A DNA stretch of 35,596 bases, from contig DVGZ01000085.1 of the NCBI GenBank assembly GCA_018712435.1, positions 1 to 35,596 on the forward strand. Direction: 5' to 3'. The notes beneath the pieces were generated by a model. That model ran no database searches. It worked only from the letters and a program-made list of their open reading frames with translations, and was not told the DNA's origin. Numbering within the stretch: the first letter of the stretch is position 1; the number at the start of each line of letters is the position of its first letter. This DNA comes from Candidatus Caccousia avicola. Its GTDB lineage: Bacteria; Bacillota; Clostridia; Oscillospirales; Acutalibacteraceae. Positions 33,094 through 35,596 of the stretch are shown one piece after another. The position numbers were made by a program, and so were the translations under genes.

Positions 33094-34464
33094 TCATTCC
33101 GGCCACTGCACGTCGGTGATGTCGGGGTAGCGCTCCTTGATGGCAGTCTCAAAGTTTTCCTTGGCGCGGTCAAAGTCCACGTTGCCCTGGAAGTAATCGC
33201 TGAAGGAATTCTGGAGCAGCTCCACACAGCCCTGGTCATAGGCGGACAGCGGCGCAATCTGGATGTTCTCGGCCACCGGGGCGTAGTAGGCGTAGGCGTT
33301 CTGCCCGCCCAGGAAGCTCGAAGCAAAGCTGTCGTCGGTGGAAGCCTCCTGCATGCCGCTGACCGTGTTGGTGAAGTCCTGGTAATCCTTCGAGATCTTG
33401 ATCAGGTTATCCTTGTTGGCAGTCATGGACAGGATGATGTCCTTGACATGCTCGGGGTTGTCGGTGCCGGTGCAGGCGTGGACGTAGGAACCGCCCCAGT
33501 TGTAGGTCATCGGCGGGTTGCACACAGCCCAGGTGCCATCGACGCCGTCCCAGTTGGGGGCCAGCGTGAAGTCGATGCCCCACGGCGGCAGCAGGAAGGC
33601 AAATACCTTGGAGGCCGAACCCATCGCCTTGTTCCAGTCATCGTTGAACTGGCCCTTAACAGTCTTGTCGAGATAGCCGGCGTCCAGCCATTCCTTGGAG
33701 GATTCGATCCAGTCCATGATCAGCGGGTCCACCTTGACGGTGGTCTCGCCCGCCGTGACCCAGGGCTGGCTGACGTTGTTGCCATACACACGGAAGGTGT
33801 CGGCGTAGGAGGCGAGGGTGAAGTATCCCTTGGCCTTGAGCTCCTCAGCGGTCTGCTTGAGGGTGTCCCAGTCCTTGACCTTCTCGCCGATCACGGCGGG
33901 GTCGTCGGTGCCGAAGACGTCCTTGGCGATGTCGCGCCGGTAGACAAGCAAACCGGGGCAGCACTGCCAGGTGGAGCCGCGCTGCACGCCGTTCTGGTCG
34001 GAGGCCGTCGTCTTGGTGAACGGGTACTGGTCGGCCAGGTCGGTGTCAGGGTCGATGCCCAGGTCGGTCAGCGGCATGGTCACGTCGGCGTCGGCGTCGG
34101 TGTACTTATACACATAGTCGGTCTCGGACAGGAAGATGTCAATCTTGTCGTCCGCCGCGGCGGTGGCCTGGTTCAGCAGCGCTTCGTCCAGTTTTTGCTG
34201 GTAGACGCCGTCCTGGTTGGGGTTGATGACCCAGTGGATCTCGGTGCCGTCGTCCGAGGTTTGGTCAACCTCCGGGTAGACGGCTTCTAGCCGGGTGCGG
34301 AACTCATCGTTCCAACTATAGATGTTGATGACCTGGCCCTCGGCGGAAGCGGTATTCGCGGTGGCATCCCCGGCGGCCTGGCTGCTGCCGCTACCGTCGC
34401 ACCCGGCCAGCAGCGCAGCGATGGAAGCGACGGCCATCGCGCCGGCAAGTAAGCGTTTCTTCAT
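33094..34464 (-). CDS. Sugar-binding lipoprotein of an ABC transporter
   Basis: This 456-residue protein has a lipoprotein signal (MKKRLLAGAMAVASIAALLAGC, given here as basic start, hydrophobic core, LLAGC) with lipid on Cys22, then a low-complexity Ser/Ala linker and a type 1 solute-binding fold. It captures sugar outside the cell and hands it to the two permeases downstream. AAGGAGG lies 7 bases before the start at 34464. It is the first gene of the operon and faces the GH94 gene. It uses many Asp, Tyr and Trp residues, as expected for sugar stacking, but the ligand cannot be told from sequence alone. Confidence 0.9.
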   Translation of the reverse strand: MKKRLLAGAMAVASIAALLAGCDGSGSSQAAGDATANTASAEGQVINIYSWNDEFRTRLEAVYPEVDQTSDDGTEIHWVINPNQDGVYQQKLDEALLNQATAAADDKIDIFLSETDYVYKYTDADADVTMPLTDLGIDPDTDLADQYPFTKTTASDQNGVQRGSTWQCCPGLLVYRRDIAKDVFGTDDPAVIGEKVKDWDTLKQTAEELKAKGYFTLASYADTFRVYGNNVSQPWVTAGETTVKVDPLIMDWIESSKEWLDAGYLDKTVKGQFNDDWNKAMGSASKVFAFLLPPWGIDFTLAPNWDGVDGTWAVCNPPMTYNWGGSYVHACTGTDNPEHVKDIILSMTANKDNLIKISKDYQDFTNTVSGMQEASTDDSFASSFLGGQNAYAYYAPVAENIQIAPLSAYDQGCVELLQNSFSDYFQGNVDFDRAKENFETAIKERYPDITDVQWPE

Positions 34465-34573
34465 GGTTTTTCCTCCTTGTCTGGGGGCGCGGCCGCCGCG
34501 GCCAAACTGCTGCGGCTGTGCCCTGTGATCTTGCGGGGACAGGGCTTATGTTCTCCCTGTCGGACTGTGACTT

Positions 34574-34602
34574 ATTATAGGGGCTAACCCTGCCGCCAAT
34601 AT
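34574..34602 (-). promoter_or_regulatory. Promoter of the sugar transport operon
   Basis: On the minus strand a perfect TATAAT (34574-34579) has ATATTG (34597-34602) 17 bases upstream. The -10 is good and the -35 is weak, as expected for a promoter needing an activator or controlled by a repressor. Confidence 0.55.
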
Positions 34603-34608
34603 ATTAGC
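34595..34608. promoter_or_regulatory. Near-palindrome overlapping the -35 of the transport operon promoter
   Basis: GCCAATATATTAGC is a palindrome except for one mismatched pair. It overlaps the -35 position, a typical place for a repressor or activator site. No regulator gene is in the window. Confidence 0.4.
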
Positions 34609-34685
34609 AATTCAAAAAAAATATCAAATTCTTGACCGAATTTTGGAGCTTCTGTGAAACTATGGTCATGATTCTGCCATTTTTG

Positions 34686-34697
34686 CACAACGTTTTG
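34686..34697 (+). promoter_or_regulatory. Candidate LacI-family operator upstream of GH94
   Basis: CACAACGTTTTG has two arms around a central CG with one mismatch, the shape of LacI-family sites (including CcpA-like cre). It lies just upstream of the TATAAT at 34722. Confidence 0.4.
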
Positions 34698-34698
34698 A

Positions 34699-34727
34699 TT
34701 TTTGCGTGCCTGTTGGACCGGTATAAT
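34699..34727 (+). promoter_or_regulatory. Promoter of the GH94 gene
   Basis: Perfect TATAAT at 34722-34727; the -35 at 17 bases is weak (TTTTTG), while TTGATT at 34695 is too far. It is about 36 bases before the start codon. Confidence 0.55.
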
Positions 34728-34762
34728 TGGGAAAAACAAATAAAAGGAAAGGAGTGGCTGCG

Positions 34763-35596
34763 TTGTCTCACCTGCCTTTTTTGGAGGAAAGCGGCAGCTT
34801 CGCCGTAAACCGGCCGGAGAATGTCAGCTATCTGTATTTCCCGCTGGCGTCGGATACCGGCATGAAAAGCGCCGTAACCCCCGGCCTGGGCGGCGATGCC
34901 AAGCTGGACCAGGAGACGTTTCTGCTGGAGCCGGTCAGCGCAGAAAATCTGCACGACAACCGCGCCAGCCGCAACTTCTGGCTGCGCTGCGGCGGCCAGG
35001 CCTGGTCCTGCACCGGCACTTCCGCCGGGCAGGAGGCCCAAAAATTCACCCCAGATCAGGAGGACAGCCGCCTGCAGGCCGGCTTGATGTGGCAGACGGT
35101 GGAGCGCACCTCCGGCCCGCTGGGGATCACCGCCCGCGTCACGCTGTTCTGCCCGCTTTCGGACAACCTGGAGGTCATGCTGGTGACGGTGCGCAACACC
35201 GGCGCCCGGACGCTGCAGGCCACCCCGTTTGCCGCTGTGCCCCTCTATGGCCGCAGCGCGGACAACATCCGCGACCACCGCAATGTGACCTCGATGCTGC
35301 ACCGCATCCACTGTACCGCCCACGGCGTGGCCGTGCAGCCCACCATGTCCTTTGACGAGCGGGGCCACCGCCCCAACCGCACGCTGTACTATGTGTTGGG
35401 CGCAGGGCCCGGCGGCCAGCAGCCGGACGGGTTTTATCCCACGGTGGAATCCTTTTTGGGCGAGGGAGGGACTTACCTGCGCCCCCGCGCCGTGGTGGAA
35501 GGCCGCCCCGGCGTGCCGGCCGGCAGCACAGCGGCCGGCCGTGAGGCGATGGGGGCGTTCCGGTTCCCTGACCTGACGCTGGCACCGGGGGCTGAG
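34763..35596 (+). CDS. GH94-family glycoside phosphorylase, N-terminal part (runs off window)
   Basis: A frame of 278 codons without a stop runs from TTG 34763 to the window end. AAAGGAG at 34748-34754 lies 8 bases before this TTG; GTG 34754 is a possible alternative. The translation (LEESGSFAVNRPENVSYLYF, then VTPGLGGDAKLDQETFLLEP and RNFWLRC) looks like the N-terminal beta-sandwich domain of GH94 (old GT36) phosphorylases such as cellobiose or N,N'-diacetylchitobiose phosphorylase. These split a beta-linked sugar with phosphate to save ATP. The catalytic barrel is outside the window, so the substrate class is not proven. It diverges from the sugar uptake operon and fits one beta-glucoside utilisation locus. 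Confidence 0.75.
   Translation, partial: MSHLPFLEESGSFAVNRPENVSYLYFPLASDTGMKSAVTPGLGGDAKLDQETFLLEPVSAENLHDNRASRNFWLRCGGQAWSCTGTSAGQEAQKFTPDQEDSRLQAGLMWQTVERTSGPLGITARVTLFCPLSDNLEVMLVTVRNTGARTLQATPFAAVPLYGRSADNIRDHRNVTSMLHRIHCTAHGVAVQPTMSFDERGHRPNRTLYYVLGAGPGGQQPDGFYPTVESFLGEGGTYLRPRAVVEGRPGVPAGSTAAGREAMGAFRFPDLTLAPGAE

Noticed and set aside
32016-34290. Long plus-strand frames opposite the permease and binding-protein genes
   Set aside because: Shadows with His/Gln/Asp-rich or Val/Gly-rich composition and no start signals; the minus-strand genes carry clear motifs.

Overview
The window looks like DNA from an anaerobic gut-type Firmicute (Clostridia, probably Oscillospiraceae-like). The evidence is strong AGGAGG-type ribosome binding sites before most genes, two lipoprotein signal peptides with LSGC/LLAGC lipoboxes, a monofunctional GT51 peptidoglycan polymerase, a MarR-controlled heterodimeric ABC exporter, and gut-type glycan enzymes (GH29, GH3, GH94). 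This is inference from gene content; there is no rRNA or other phylogenetic marker beyond GAPDH and citrate synthase. No tRNA, rRNA, IS element or CRISPR array was seen.

Layout, 1-11 kb: the 3' end of a citrate synthase gene, a polytopic membrane protein, GAPDH with a clear promoter and terminator, and a MarR regulator followed by the two halves of an ABC exporter. Next come an SGNH hydrolase behind a promoter and a terminator-like leader hairpin, a minus-strand intracellular alpha-L-fucosidase (GH29), and a divergent AraC regulator plus Gfo/Idh/MocA oxidoreductase.

11-27 kb: a minus-strand small lipoprotein, then a two-gene plus-strand operon in which a tandem-GNAT acetyltransferase overlaps the start of a giant unrecognised 2402-residue, probably helical, cytosolic protein. 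This giant gene fills about one fifth of the window and is the best candidate for something undescribed. After it come a MATE efflux pump, divergent from an OmpR-type two-component system, a VTT (TVP38/TMEM64) membrane protein overlapping a divergent-PAP2 (DUF212) gene, a glycerate 2-kinase, and a 43-residue membrane peptide coupled by an ATGA overlap to the GT51 transglycosylase.

27.2-35.6 kb: a thioredoxin-reductase-like gene starts normally but after about 55-60 codons runs in frame into the C-terminal part of a GH3 beta-glucosidase. From here the DNA looks more GC-rich and the content changes to one glycoside-utilisation locus. On the minus strand it has a solute-binding lipoprotein, two sugar ABC permeases, and a GH3 enzyme with inverted domain order that is broken by a frameshift. 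A GH94-type phosphorylase diverges from it and runs off the window end. The junction near 27.36-27.41 kb is either a recombination or insertion breakpoint or an assembly chimera, and the two sides should not be assumed to come from one genome until this is checked.

How the genes fit together: the right-hand locus would import a beta-linked glucoside or oligosaccharide (SBP plus two permeases; the ATPase is not in the window) and split it by hydrolysis (GH3) or phosphorolysis (GH94). The fucosidase, AraC and oxidoreductase genes look like a small regulated unit for intracellular handling of fucosylated sugars. The left part otherwise holds central metabolism, efflux, envelope and signalling genes.
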